A DNA stretch of 64,000 nucleotides. Origin: Cenococcum geophilum 1.58 (Eukaryota; Ascomycota; Dothideomycetes; Gloniales; Gloniaceae). Position numbers and translations under genes: made by a program. Below, in pieces: positions 12,941 through 23,260 of the stretch (its first letter is position 1; every line of letters starts with the position of its first letter). A model generated the notes under the pieces. The model searched no databases, was not told where the DNA came from, and saw nothing but the letters and a program-made list of their open reading frames with translations. The stretch lies in assembly GCA_001692895.1 (NCBI GenBank), contig KV748189.1:938432-1002431 (forward strand). The letters are read 5' to 3'.

Positions 12941-15900
12941 ATGCGACGGCTCCTCCGCTCGTTCCGATCGAATAAGCAGGCCGACCCCAAAGTTCCCCAA
13001 GGCTTGCAGGTAGTAACGGAGGGCATCGACCCGATCGTCGAGTACGTGTGCTTTCCCAATATGTCGTTTCTCTTTTCAGTAGCCAACGCGATTTAAGCAT
13101 CATTGCTGTCCATGGCCTCAACGGGCACCGTGACGAAACGTGGACGGCAGGCAACGGCGTCAACTGGCTCCGCGACCTCCTCCCCCAAGACCTCCCGAAT
13201 GCTCGCATAATGGCCTGGGGCTACGATGCGAACACTTATAGTCGCTCTCGCGTTAGCTGCTAGTACCTCTACAATTATGCAAGAACACTGGTTTCCGACC
13301 TGTACTTGGAAAGACTATTAACAGAGGTACGCAATAGACGAGATACATAATAGCAACGGCTAAGGGATTTAAGCAGACAAGCAGGCGCCTAATTATCTTC
13401 GTCGCGCACAGCTTGGGTGGTATTATTGTCAAGAGCGTGAGATGGTTATTCTATACTTGTCCCTATATTTAGCTAACGGACGTAGGCCCTTATCCATTCG
13501 GATGTTGCTCGATAAGGCGCCCTTAAAGAGCATTAATTAATTAAGCTATTAACGTACGGAATTGTGTTTATAGGTACACCACACTAAGGCGGTAGCGGTG
13601 TGGTGCTCGGAAAACTAATGGTTAATATCGCGTCTGTATTCGTGGCGGCCGACAACCGGCTGCTCTAACATCTTAAGCGAGACTCGGAGTGGCTCTAACA
13701 GTAGCTCGGACAATATGGGCCGATTAGCGGGGATTTTATTACTAAGTTTGCCTTTAAGGAGTACGAAACTCCGACGGTCCTAGGTCACTTAATTATAGTA
13801 AGTTACGATATTATTAGTATACGGCAGCTACTAAAACGACTAGGTTATTCCCTAGGCGTCCGCCGTGGTACTAGGAGCATTTAATGCCGAGCCGATTGTT
13901 ATATACGCGGATTATATTTATATGGTTAAATTTGGGTCGAAATCGGATACTGGATATAAGATAGTATCGGGCTACGTATAACTAATAGCTGTAAGTGCGG
14001 GCAACGCTATTAGTCCGCGGTGGGATATGGAAGGTAGAGTTAATATAGGTATGTAGTCTTAGATTAACAGGTTCTGTTATTTATAGGCAAAGACGGTAGT
14101 AATAATAATAATTATTTGCAGTTCGCTCTAATGAGCCCGTTTAGTCGTTTACTATTTAGTTTAGTGTGCCAGAAGTATCGGAAGTAAAGTATTTTGTAGG
14201 CCGTGATGAGGAACTTAACAGAATCTATAAAAAACTTGGGAATGACGGTTCTTGTAAGACAGTCGTTGTGCATGGCCTTGGTGGGATAGGGAAGATATAA
14301 CTTGCCTTAGCTTACGCAAAACAACATAGAGATGAGTACTTGGCGGTGTTTTGGGTGAATAGTAAGGATGTAGATACGCTGAAGTAGGGATTTGTCGCGG
14401 TCGCGAGACGCATTTTTCGCGATTATTTGTCACTAGTCCATTTAAAGACGGTTGTTGAGGGTGGCGATCTGGACGAAGCGACGGATGCGGTTAAGAGATG
14501 GCTAAGCAACGCCGGAAATAATCAGTGGTTGGTTATTTACGATAACTATAATACACCCAAGCTTCTAGGATGTAATAACGGGAGAGCTTTTAACATTAGA
14601 CCCTTTCTTCCTAAGGCTTATTAAGGAGCCATAATTGTTATAATAAGGTCTTCCCAGCTAAGATTAGGCTATCTTATCCCGCTAAGGAAGCTCTAAAATA
14701 CCGAGCACGGATTAGAGATTCTATTACACGCGTTAGGACGGGATAGGTTGGGTAATAGTAGGTATACTTCCCTCCATTATTGTAGTTGCTAATCCCACGT
14801 TAAGATCCCAATGCTTAAGAGTTGGCCCGTAAGTTAGATGGTCTTTCTCTTGCTCTTACAATAGCCGGAGCCTACCTTTACTAGGTATTAACTAGTTTCG
14901 CTAAGTATCTTCGGCTATATAATAAGCTATAGCTCTAGCTCTAGTAGAAGTCTCTATAGATACTATTATACGAAGACAGAGCACTGTATTCCACGTAGGA
15001 ACTTTTACTAGTCTATATTAAACAGCAGAGCTCACTTATAGCGAAGCTTCTTTAGCTATAGGCTTACTTTAATAACTAGGATATCTGGCTTAAGCTTTTG
15101 CAGGAATGTTAGTAAGGCCTAAAGTAGTTGTTAGAGCTAACGCAAGACTAACTTAGCTTCAATAAAGCTATATAAGTGCTATACGATTATACATTAACTA
15201 AGGTAGATATCGCTTCTAGGATTAATAGTATAGAATTAAGAGGATACAGTATATATAGCTGTATACATTTATAGACGGTATATGTTTTAAACAATAGATG
15301 GGATTATAGGATGGCTAGACTTGCACTAAACTATATAGGCTTATATATGCTAGATAGAAAAAGGGCTAGGTACTAGATTATAGAGCAGCAGCTTCTTTAG
15401 TATGCTAAGAGATAGCTAAAGCTAATTAACTATAGTTTTACTAATTTAGATAATAAATTAATGTTTAATATAGTCCATAACTTGGGCCTTCTCTACGCGG
15501 ACCTAGGAAGGCTTAATAAGGCTAAAAAGATATGCTAGCGTGCACTATAAGGATGTGAGAAGGTATGGGGTCCAGACTATACATTAACACTTAGCATAAT
15601 TAATAATTTAGGTAACCTCTATAAGAACCTAGGAAGGCTTAACGAGGCTAAAAAGATATACTAGCGTATACTATAAGGATACGAGAAGGTATAGGGTTTA
15701 GACTATACATTAACACTTAACACGGTTAACAACTTAGGCCTTCTCTACGCGGACCTAGGAAGGCTTAATAAGGCTAAGAAGATATACTAGCGTATACTGT
15801 AAAAATATAAGAAGGTATAGGGTCTAGACTACATATTAACACTTAACACAGTTAATAACTTAGGCCTTCTCTACGCGGACCTAGGAAGGCTTAATAAGGC

Positions 15901-16510
15901 TAAGAAGATATACTAGCGTATACTATAAGGATACGAGAAGGCATGGGGTCTAGACTATATATTAACACTTAACATAATTAACAACTTAGGCAACCTCTAC
16001 AATAACTAAGGAAGGCTTAATATGGCTAAAAAGATATACTAGCGTATACTGTAAGGAAAGGAGAAGGTATAGGGTCTAGACTATATATTAATACTTAACA
16101 CGGTTAATAACTTAGGCACCCTCTATAAGAACCTAGGAAGGCTTAATAAGGCTAAGAAGATATACTAGCGTATACTATAAGGATACAAGAAGGTATGGGG
16201 TCTAGGCTATATATTAATACTTAGCACAGTTAATAACTTAGGCAACCTCTATAAGAACCTAGAAAGGCTTAACAAGGCTAAAAAGATATACTAGCGTGCA
16301 CTTAACAAGGCTAAAAAGATATACTAGCGTGCACTATAAGGATACGAGAAGTATAGGGTCTAGACTATATATTAATACTTAGCACAGTTAATAATTTAGG
16401 CAACCTCTATAAGAACCTAGGAAGGCTTAATAAGGCTAAAAAGAATACTAGCGTGCACTTACAAGGATATAGAAGGTTACTTAGGGCCGGAAATATTTAA
16501 ATCTTTTTAC
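12941..16510 (+). pseudogene. NLR-type gene relic: alpha/beta hydrolase, NB-ARC, TPR array
   Basis: Fungal NLRs sense non-self or damage; this one is dead. An ATG at 12,941 opens about 34 residues. A 38-nt GTACGT..CAG intron (13,042-13,079) joins in phase to a hydrolase segment with AVHGLNGHRDETWT (near 13,105-13,145). The first stop is TAG at 13,261, where Gln is expected. The lipase elbow AHSLGG is at about 13,408-13,425. The NB-ARC starts at FVGRDEEL (about 14,190). Its P-loop GLGGIGK (about 14,277-14,297) is followed by a stop, and a Walker B-like WLVIYD lies near 14,528-14,545. ARC-like sequence follows to about 15,470. Then come about eight 42-residue TPRs of kinesin-light-chain type (126-bp period, 15,480-16,450), each with an NLGxLY..LGRL core. 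Stops are rare at the 5' end and dense in the TPRs. Assignment is from motif order known in ascomycete NLRs. Confidence 0.82.
15480..16450 (+). repeat. 126-bp tandem array (TPR repeats) within the NLR relic
   Basis: Units recur at about 15,480, 15,606, 15,732, 15,858, 15,984, 16,110 and 16,236, with a partial duplication near 16,290-16,320. Each carries AACCTAGGAAGGCTTAA followed by AAGAAGATATACTAGCG. Units differ mainly by transitions. Very similar neighbouring units are a natural trigger for RIP and for unequal exchange. Confidence 0.85.
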
Positions 16511-17960
16511 CGGCTCTAAAAACGATATAGGGCTTACTTTCCTCTCTAGCGTCAAGATCAAGTATGAGGATGCTAAGATTACTATATTTAACAGCTCTAT
16601 TAGGGTACCAAAAAGTAGTTAGAGATTATTCACTATTCATGTTAAACTTTGTAAAACAATCTTGCTACTTTAGGTAGGGAAGGAAATAAGACTTAGCGCT
16701 ATATAACTAATTAAGAGTCTATACAAACGCGCAAGCAACGCATACTATTGTAACCTAGTATAGGCCATAAACTACAAACCTCCTAAAGGTAGTATCATAA
16801 ATACTAGAAAGAATCTTAGCTTTAAAGCGGACCTTTTAAGCTAACTGACTAGCCGGACAAAACGAGATTTATTACCTTTATATTACGCTGCAAGTACGAT
16901 AGACCATGCATAAGCTAGCAGGCGGCCAGAAACTTAGTTATATCTTTCTCAAAATCATACAAGACAGCGCGGAGCGAAACATGTAACATATTAGTAGTGA
17001 AAATAAGTTAAGCTTAGTATCATAGGCTGATATAATAAAGCTATAGCTAAAAATCTAGCAGAGCGCATTACTATTAAACGAAGACAGAGCACAGTATTCA
17101 ACGAAGGAACTTTTACTAGTCTATATAACACAGCAGAGCTCACTTATAGCGAAGCTTCTCTAAACTAGTAGGCATACTATAATAACTAGGATATTGGCGT
17201 AGAGCTTTTGCAGGATGTTAGAAGCCTAAAGTACATGTTACCTGAGCCAACGCAGAGCTACTAACTTAAGCTTAACAAGGCTAAAAAGATATACTAGCGT
17301 GCACTATAAGGATACGAGAAGGTATAGGGTCTAGACTATATATTAATACTTAGCACAGTTAATAATTTAGGCAACCTCTATAAGAACCTAGGAAGGCTTA
17401 ATAAGGCTAAAAAGATATACTAGCGTGCACTACAAGGATATAAGAAGGTACTTAGGCCGGAAAATATTTAAATCTTTTTACCGGCTCTAAAAACGATATA
17501 GGGCCTTACTTTCCTCTCTAGCCGTCAAGATCAAGTAGAGGATGCTAGATTACTATATTTAACAGCTCTATTAGGGTACCAAAAAGTAGTTAGAGATTAT
17601 TACCTATCATGTTAAACTTTGTAAAACAATCTTGCTACTTTAGGTAGGGAAGGAAATAAGACTAGCGCTATAACTAATTAAGAGTCTATACAAACGCGCA
17701 GCCAACCGCATACTATTGTTAACCCTAGTATAGGCCATAAACTACAAACCTCCTAAAGGTATAAAATACTAGAAAGACTTAGCTTAAAGCGGACTTAAGC
17801 TATACTAAGCCGGACAAACAGATTTATTACCTTTATATTAACCTGCAAGTAGAATATAAGCTAGCAGCGGCTAGAGACTATTATATTAAATATATAGACA
17901 GCGGAGCGAATATGTAATATATTAGTAGGAAAAGGTATATATAGGCTGATAATAGGTATT
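16282..17960. repeat. Partly scrambled direct duplication of the NLR 3' region
   Basis: About 16,290-16,830 and 17,270-17,810 are the same sequence. They cover the last TPR unit, the ACCGGCTCTAAAAACG segment, and the region past AACTTTGTAAAACAATC. Between them, about 17,070-17,260 repeats 14,965-15,165 from the ARC region. The copies differ by many single-base insertions and deletions rather than by the transitions seen elsewhere. This is either a real rearrangement or poorly polished sequence. Confidence 0.75.
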
Positions 17961-18039
17961 AAAAATTGCAGAGGCATTACTTAAAGTAGACTGGCTTAGT
18001 ATACGAGTTATATAACACGTAGAGCAGCGTCTCTATAAC

Positions 18040-18250
18040 TAGTAATGCTAATAAACTGGATAGCGTAGAGCGGAGGGTTAAATCCAGTCCATTTACCTGG
18101 CCTCCTCTATCTACTCTACTCCAGTAAAACTATTATAAATTACTCTTTTAAACCTAGTAATTACCTAGGCTAGGTACTAGAGTGCATAGACTTGAAAATA
18201 GCTGCTCTATCTACTCCATTTCTTAGCGCTCTAGTTTATTAGTATTACTG
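18040..18250. repeat. MITE-like element with about 26-bp imperfect terminal inverted repeats
   Basis: The left end has AGTAATGCTAATAAACT. The right end, reversed, has AGTAATACTAATAAACT. The repeats face each other 211 bp apart and diverge inward, and no ORF lies between them. No clear target duplication was found, perhaps because RIP altered it. A small non-autonomous DNA transposon is the simplest reading. Confidence 0.45.
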
Positions 18251-18321
18251 TCCATAATAAATAAAATATAAGTGTAAATAAATAACTTCTTAAGCATTAG
18301 CTTATATATTAAACTAAGAGG

Positions 18322-18506
18322 GGTATCCCTTTAGCTGGTAAATTTAGTCCTAGTATAGTTATCGATAAGAGCTAGCTAATAAAGTTAATAGGATTAAGGC
18401 TCCGTAACTATACGTATATAGTTACGGAGCCTTAATCCCATTAACTCTATTAGCTAGCTCTTATCAATAACTATAGGACTAAATTTACTAGCTAAAGGGA
18501 TATACT
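18322..18506. repeat. Large palindrome (about 90-bp arms, 4-bp centre)
   Basis: The two arms mirror each other from GGTATCCCTTTAGCT at the left edge, through AGAGCTAGCTAATA, to GGCTCCGTAACTATA beside a central CGTA at about 18,413. There are only a few mismatches, mostly transitions. It would form a long cruciform or fold-back. There is no coding potential. Confidence 0.85.
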
Positions 18507-18720
18507 AAGTTAGAAAGTAGGATTACGTTTATAAATAGGCTTTAGATATATTACTTAGAGGGCAGTTATAGTTCTAGTACGTATCTATAGCGAAATTAGT
18601 ACTAGGGTTAGTAACGGGTTTATTACCACTAATACCTTAGCAGGTGCATTAGTAAGTGCTAAAATGTTCCCCATAGCACGCTAGTAGAGAAGGCGGCCGA
18701 CCCGCTCTGGCTATACCCTT
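18507..18720. other. Unassigned sequence and shared LINE 5' flank
   Basis: 18,507-18,660 shows no recognisable feature. 18,665-18,720 is the inverted counterpart of 12,720-12,774 and retains a GC-rich, non-RIPed core (GGCCGACCCGCTCTGG). Confidence 0.4.
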
Positions 18721-18869
18721 ATTTTAAGGGGCAAAGACTAAGAACTTTTAAAAGAGGAGGATATTTATCTTAGATATTCTTTTAATTAAATCCTAGTCTT
18801 TTATTTAGCTAGTTCCCGCTATAAGGCGGCCCCTATAGCCTACTAAACGAAGCCCTAAAGCCCTAATAG

Positions 18870-20180
18870 CTGCTTCTACTCCTAAACGCGTAATAGCAAC
18901 ACCACCTTTAGATCTGCTAGCAGCTTTACTAAGACATATAAAGAAATTAAGCGCGAAGGTGTTAGAGACCTAGTAGTTACTAAGGACACACTTTTAATAA
19001 TTAGTATAGTTTAAATAGTAGACAACCGCACTATAAATTGGACTATAAGCTACGTAGTATATACTGCCTTTATTCCCTATAGTAAGAGTCTTTACCTTAC
19101 CTAAATATAAAGGAGGAGGCATTAATTGTAATAAATTTTATTAACTTATTAAAAGCCTTAAAGAAACTATAGTATAGTAGAGCAATATTATTATAAGCTA
19201 AAATAGTATTATTAAGAGCATTAGAAATAACCTAGTAGATATTAAATTAGAATAGTAAAGCTTTAAAAAGCAAAACGCTAAACTTTAAAAGGCTATTTAA
19301 TCCTTATAAGTATAACTAAATACTCCTTTAGCTTTAATATAATTATAGGCATTAGTAGCGGCTAGTAAAGGCATAGTAAGTAAAGGTATAGTAGGGTTAG
19401 AAATAACTTTACTATAAATAATAAGCGCTAGAAACTCTAAGGAACCTAACTAATAGCTAGTAATAGACGTTAGCTATATAGGTTTAGAGGTAATAAAGAA
19501 GGTAGCTATTACTAAAGTAGTAAAATAAACTATTATATAAGGTATAAAGGATATTAATAGGCTTATAGGAGCTATATTTAAGGACTTCCGCGTATAGTAA
19601 ATAAGTAATAGTATAAGCATTATTAGATTCTTAGTAGAAAAAGATAAAAAAGCTGCGTTTAGGTAGATAATTACTTAATAGCTTAAACCGTATATCCCTA
19701 GGTAAGGCTTATTAGACCTAAGTAGTATACGGTTAAGGCGGACTAGGTTAAAGTACCTTTAGTAATAAATATTAATAGTAGGAAAGTAAGTAAGTTAGCT
19801 ATAGAGCGCTTTAGGATAGAAAATAGTATAAAGGTATATATAATAAGATAGCTTAGGCAACTAAGGCCGCGCGGCTAGCACGTATTAATAACTATTAAAG
19901 TAGTAATAAAGGAGGATACTAAAAAGCTGCTTACGTTAGATAACGTATTATTTAGGGGAAGCGCGGTTATTATATTACTATTTAAGGAACGACGCACCTC
20001 TATAGCATGCTATAAATATAAAAGGTTTAGATATAGGGCTAAAGACTATATATAACCTAATATATACGAAATATATAGGCGAGAAGGCTATCTTTAGTAT
20101 AAGACGGTTAATCTACACTGCGTAAACTACTAGGGTCCTTACTAAGCTTTATACTATAAATACCTAGTATATAGGAAAGA
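18870..20180 (+). pseudogene. LINE C ORF1 (gag-like, CCHC zinc knuckles)
   Basis: ORF1 proteins of Tad-like LINEs bind the element RNA. The 3' half of this stretch still shows the knuckle framework CYKYKRFRYRAKDY (about 20,020-20,060) and a following VNY-GP segment near 20,120. Several Cys and His positions have become Tyr. Both Cys-to-Tyr (TGC to TAC/TAT) and Gln-to-stop changes are the RIP signature. The start codon cannot be fixed. Confidence 0.7.
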
Positions 20181-20219
20181 GATAGACAGGATTTTTATAT
20201 AACAGCGCTATAAATAAAG

Positions 20220-21660
20220 AACTTTAAATTCTTTAAGCGAATATAAAAAAGTATAGGGAAGCGTAGTATACGCTATATAATAATAAAGCGCTAGCGGACT
20301 TTTACTTTATTTTAGGCTAAGAGCCTTATTACTTTCTCTTAAATAGGGAAGTAGTGCTAGCTAGCTTAAACCCCTAGTAGATAAGGTTTGTCCTAATAAG
20401 TAGGTAGTAGCGGTATCCCCTAGTTAGGTTATATATCTAGGCATCTAGAGAGCTAGCAGCTATATAACTATAGGTAAATTTAGCAGACATTATAGTAGTA
20501 GTGGCGTATATCGGCCAAAGGAGACTTATAATTGTGTTAGTATATATTCCAGATAGATATTTAAGGAAAACTAAAAAAGAGAACCTAGAGGAGCTCTTTA
20601 GCAGGCTAGAGATAATTAATAGTCTAATCTAGGGTAAACTATTACGTAATCTATATACCAAGGTAGTAATTATAGGCGACTTTAATTGGCATAATCTGCT
20701 ATAGGGAGGAAGTTATATTAGTACTATATTAACGCAGGAAGAAAGCACGCTAATTATTAACTTTATAGCGGACTAATTACTCTAGAGCCTACTTCTAGTA
20801 AAAGTACCTATGAACCCTAGCTGGGATAAGCTAGAGAAGGAAGCAGTGGTTCCTAAGGAGTTCGAACATCTAAGGAGGACAGGACGTAGCCGTAGGCCCG
20901 TAGGGCCGCTACTATGGACAAACATGGCAAACCGGGGTTTTTCATCCTACTGAGGTGGCTCATAGGGTTTTTCCTCCCCCAAACTGCAGGGTTTTCTTCC
21001 TGTAAATTACAAGTTTTCTCCCTGTGACGGAGTAGTCTGCGTGGGCCTAGATAGGATCCGTATCAGACGTTAATCAAGAATTACTACTACTAGTAAAAGT
21101 ACCTATATTTAAGAGCAACGTGGGGCGAATATTAATAATTAACCTTATACTTATAACCCCGGGCCTAGTAAGTAAACTAATAAAGTGCGCTATTTAGAAG
21201 CATAAGTACGGGTTAGACTATAGAGCTATTTATACTAGCTTTTGGGTTAATATAGACGCGTAGGAGAGCTAGGAGAGGCTACTTATTAAAAATATAAACT
21301 AGGATAAGATTTAAGAAGACGTAAAGCAATAAAAAGAGATAGGATTCCCTATAGAAGATATAGACGAAATAGTTAACTGCCTTAATAGGTAGGTTAATAA
21401 AGCCTTTAAAGTATACTGCTAGCGGGCTAAGCTATTACTATATATAAAAAGATAGTGGAATAAAGACCTTATAACGCTAAGGAAGTTATATATATATTAG
21501 AGGAATAGGAATAGTACAATATAGAGGTAAGAAAGGGATAATTTTAAACTATATAATATTGTAGTAAAAGCAAAGAACCTTTTTTATAGGACTATTCGGT
21601 AATATAGGAAGCTCTATTAGAACAAATTCCTTAGTAATAGTAATAATATATAGAAAGCGT
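20220..21660 (+). pseudogene. LINE C ORF2 N-terminal part: EEP endonuclease, start of RT region
   Basis: The motif GDFNWHN at 20,675-20,695 is the catalytic GDFNxHx signature of AP-endonuclease-like (EEP) nucleases that nick the target for LINE insertion. A QEPYYFLLNRE-like segment lies upstream near 20,320-20,350. The frame is interrupted by RIP stops and by a foreign insert at 20,812-21,089. ORF2 resumes at 21,107 and runs until gypsy-1 interrupts it at 21,675. Confidence 0.8.
20812..21089 (+). mobile_element. SINE-like insertion with 17-bp target duplication
   Basis: LINE C is interrupted here. The 17 bp CTAGTAAAAGTACCTAT occur on both sides (20,795-20,811 and 21,090-21,106), whereas LINE B has one copy. 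The insert begins with a possible tRNA-like head: TAGCTGGGATAAGC from 20,818 resembles an A box, and GTTCGAACAT at 20,860-20,869 resembles a B box. Its 3' end is ATTACTACTA, a short simple-repeat tail. Long target duplication, internal Pol III-like boxes and a simple tail together suggest a SINE. The body also has GGGTTTTTCCTCC-type motifs reminiscent of copia LTRs, so a truncated retroelement is the alternative. It is not RIPed. Confidence 0.55.
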
Positions 21661-21674
21661 TAAAATACCTTAAT

Positions 21675-22100
21675 TATTACGGACGCTTTAAGTACAATGT
21701 TACGACTACTAGGAGAGGAGTTAGAAGAAACTAGTTAGTTAATGCAAGCACGGTCTAGGATAGAACCCGTAGAACTATATGACGAGGAATGGTAACCGAG
21801 GTTATATAACATGCTACGTATTAAACGAGAGGAATAAGAGGAACTTACGTACCTTATATATAAGACGTACATTATATATAAGAAGGATTTTATAGGAGTA
21901 CGGTTGTGTATTTAAGGACCCTTAGTCCCTACCTAGATAGTTCCTTCCTTATAGTAATTCTTAGAATATAATTAGAGTTAATCTGTTAGGCAACTACTCC
22001 ACCAGTTATTATTACGTTGTTAACTTTTATTTTTATATTTCCTATACACCTAGCCCATTAATAGAACCTATTGTAGCTCTTACTACAAGATTCCGTTATA
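21675..22100 (+). repeat. 5' LTR of gypsy-1
   Basis: 426 bp. It starts TATTACGGACGC; the 3' copy keeps TGTTATGGACGC, so the initial TG is RIPed to TA. It ends GTTATA, against GTTACA in the 3' copy. It contains the GTACGGTTGTGTATTTAAGG block shared with the gypsy-2 LTRs. Confidence 0.93.
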
Positions 22101-22129
22101 CAATTACTACCTAGTTATAGTATTAAACA

Positions 22130-23260
22130 CAGAGTTGAATAATATACTACCAAAAGCAGCTACCACAACGCTATTGACGGCGGCAACTACGTTAAGGTTA
22201 GGGGGTAATACTAGTATAGCGGACACTGACTCGCAACAACCTATAACGGTAGAATAATTATAAGAAATAGTTAACTAGTTAATAGAGAATAATACAATAC
22301 TCGAAAATAGGATTAATGGGATAGGAGTAGTAAAGATTAAGCTACTATTAATTGAAAGATTCTTAGGGGAAAGATTAAAGTTTAAAGGATTCCTTATGTA
22401 AATGTATTTTAAGGTCTTATAGGAAGGAGCTAAGCTACCAACACCTATGGATTAAGTGGCGTATATAGGGTTATTCTTGTCAGGAAGGGCACTTAAATAG
22501 TTTAAGCCTTACCTTATAGAGATACAAGCAAATAGGATAACTACTACAAGCCAAGAAGTACGGTTTATGTTTTTAAGCTAAAACAGATTCGCGGAATAAC
22601 TTACCTAAATGTTTAGAGACCTAGAGGCAGTAACCACGGCAGAAAGAAAACTCTAAGACATTATATAGTGAATATTAGCAATTAAGTATATAACATAGTT
22701 TCAAATATTAGCAATATAAGTTAAGTGGAATAATAGGGCGCTTATAGTATAGTATAAGTAGGGACTTAAGGCTAAAGTCTAGGATATAATTATTCTAATA
22801 GAAGATACGGACACCCTAAGGGAACTAATAGATTAAGTAATAAAGATCGATAATAGGATTTACTAAAGGGAACAGACTAAGAGAGGTTAGGATAGAGTTC
22901 TATAGTTATATAAGACGCAGAGCATATAACGACTAAAGCTAAGTTAGAAAATATAGTATAGCGTAGAGCTAATAGACCTAAGTGGTACTAAAAAAGCCTA
23001 TAAGAGATAGAGCAAAAAGCTATAGAAACCTAGAGGTTAAGAATCTAGTGATTATAGGACTAAGGAGCAGAGGCTAAATTAGGGATCTTAGCAGCAGAAG
23101 ACGTTTAGGCAAACTCTATAGCAAAGTTAATAGTTTAGAGACAGAGCTTATATAAATTACGGAAAACAGGGTTACTTTATAAGGGATTATAAAGATAGTT
23201 AGAGTTACTATATAATAAAGGGAACTAGACTAATAGTAGGAGACATATACATACAGAGGG
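22130..23260 (+). pseudogene. Gypsy-1 gag
   Basis: Capsid-like region with many Gln-to-stop changes. It ends in a single zinc knuckle around 23,150-23,210, where NYGKQGYF and RDYKD are readable and the Cys residues have become Tyr. No continuous frame survives. Confidence 0.7.

Noticed and set aside
14215-14433. Minus-strand 72-codon frame over the NB-ARC region
   Set aside because: It is the complement of the plus-strand P-loop region, where the domain match is clear.
20880-21060. Solo LTR reading of the 20,812-21,089 insert
   Set aside because: The duplication is 17 bp rather than 5, and the ends are not TG..CA, so a SINE-like origin is preferred, though GGGTTTTT motifs keep the alternative alive.
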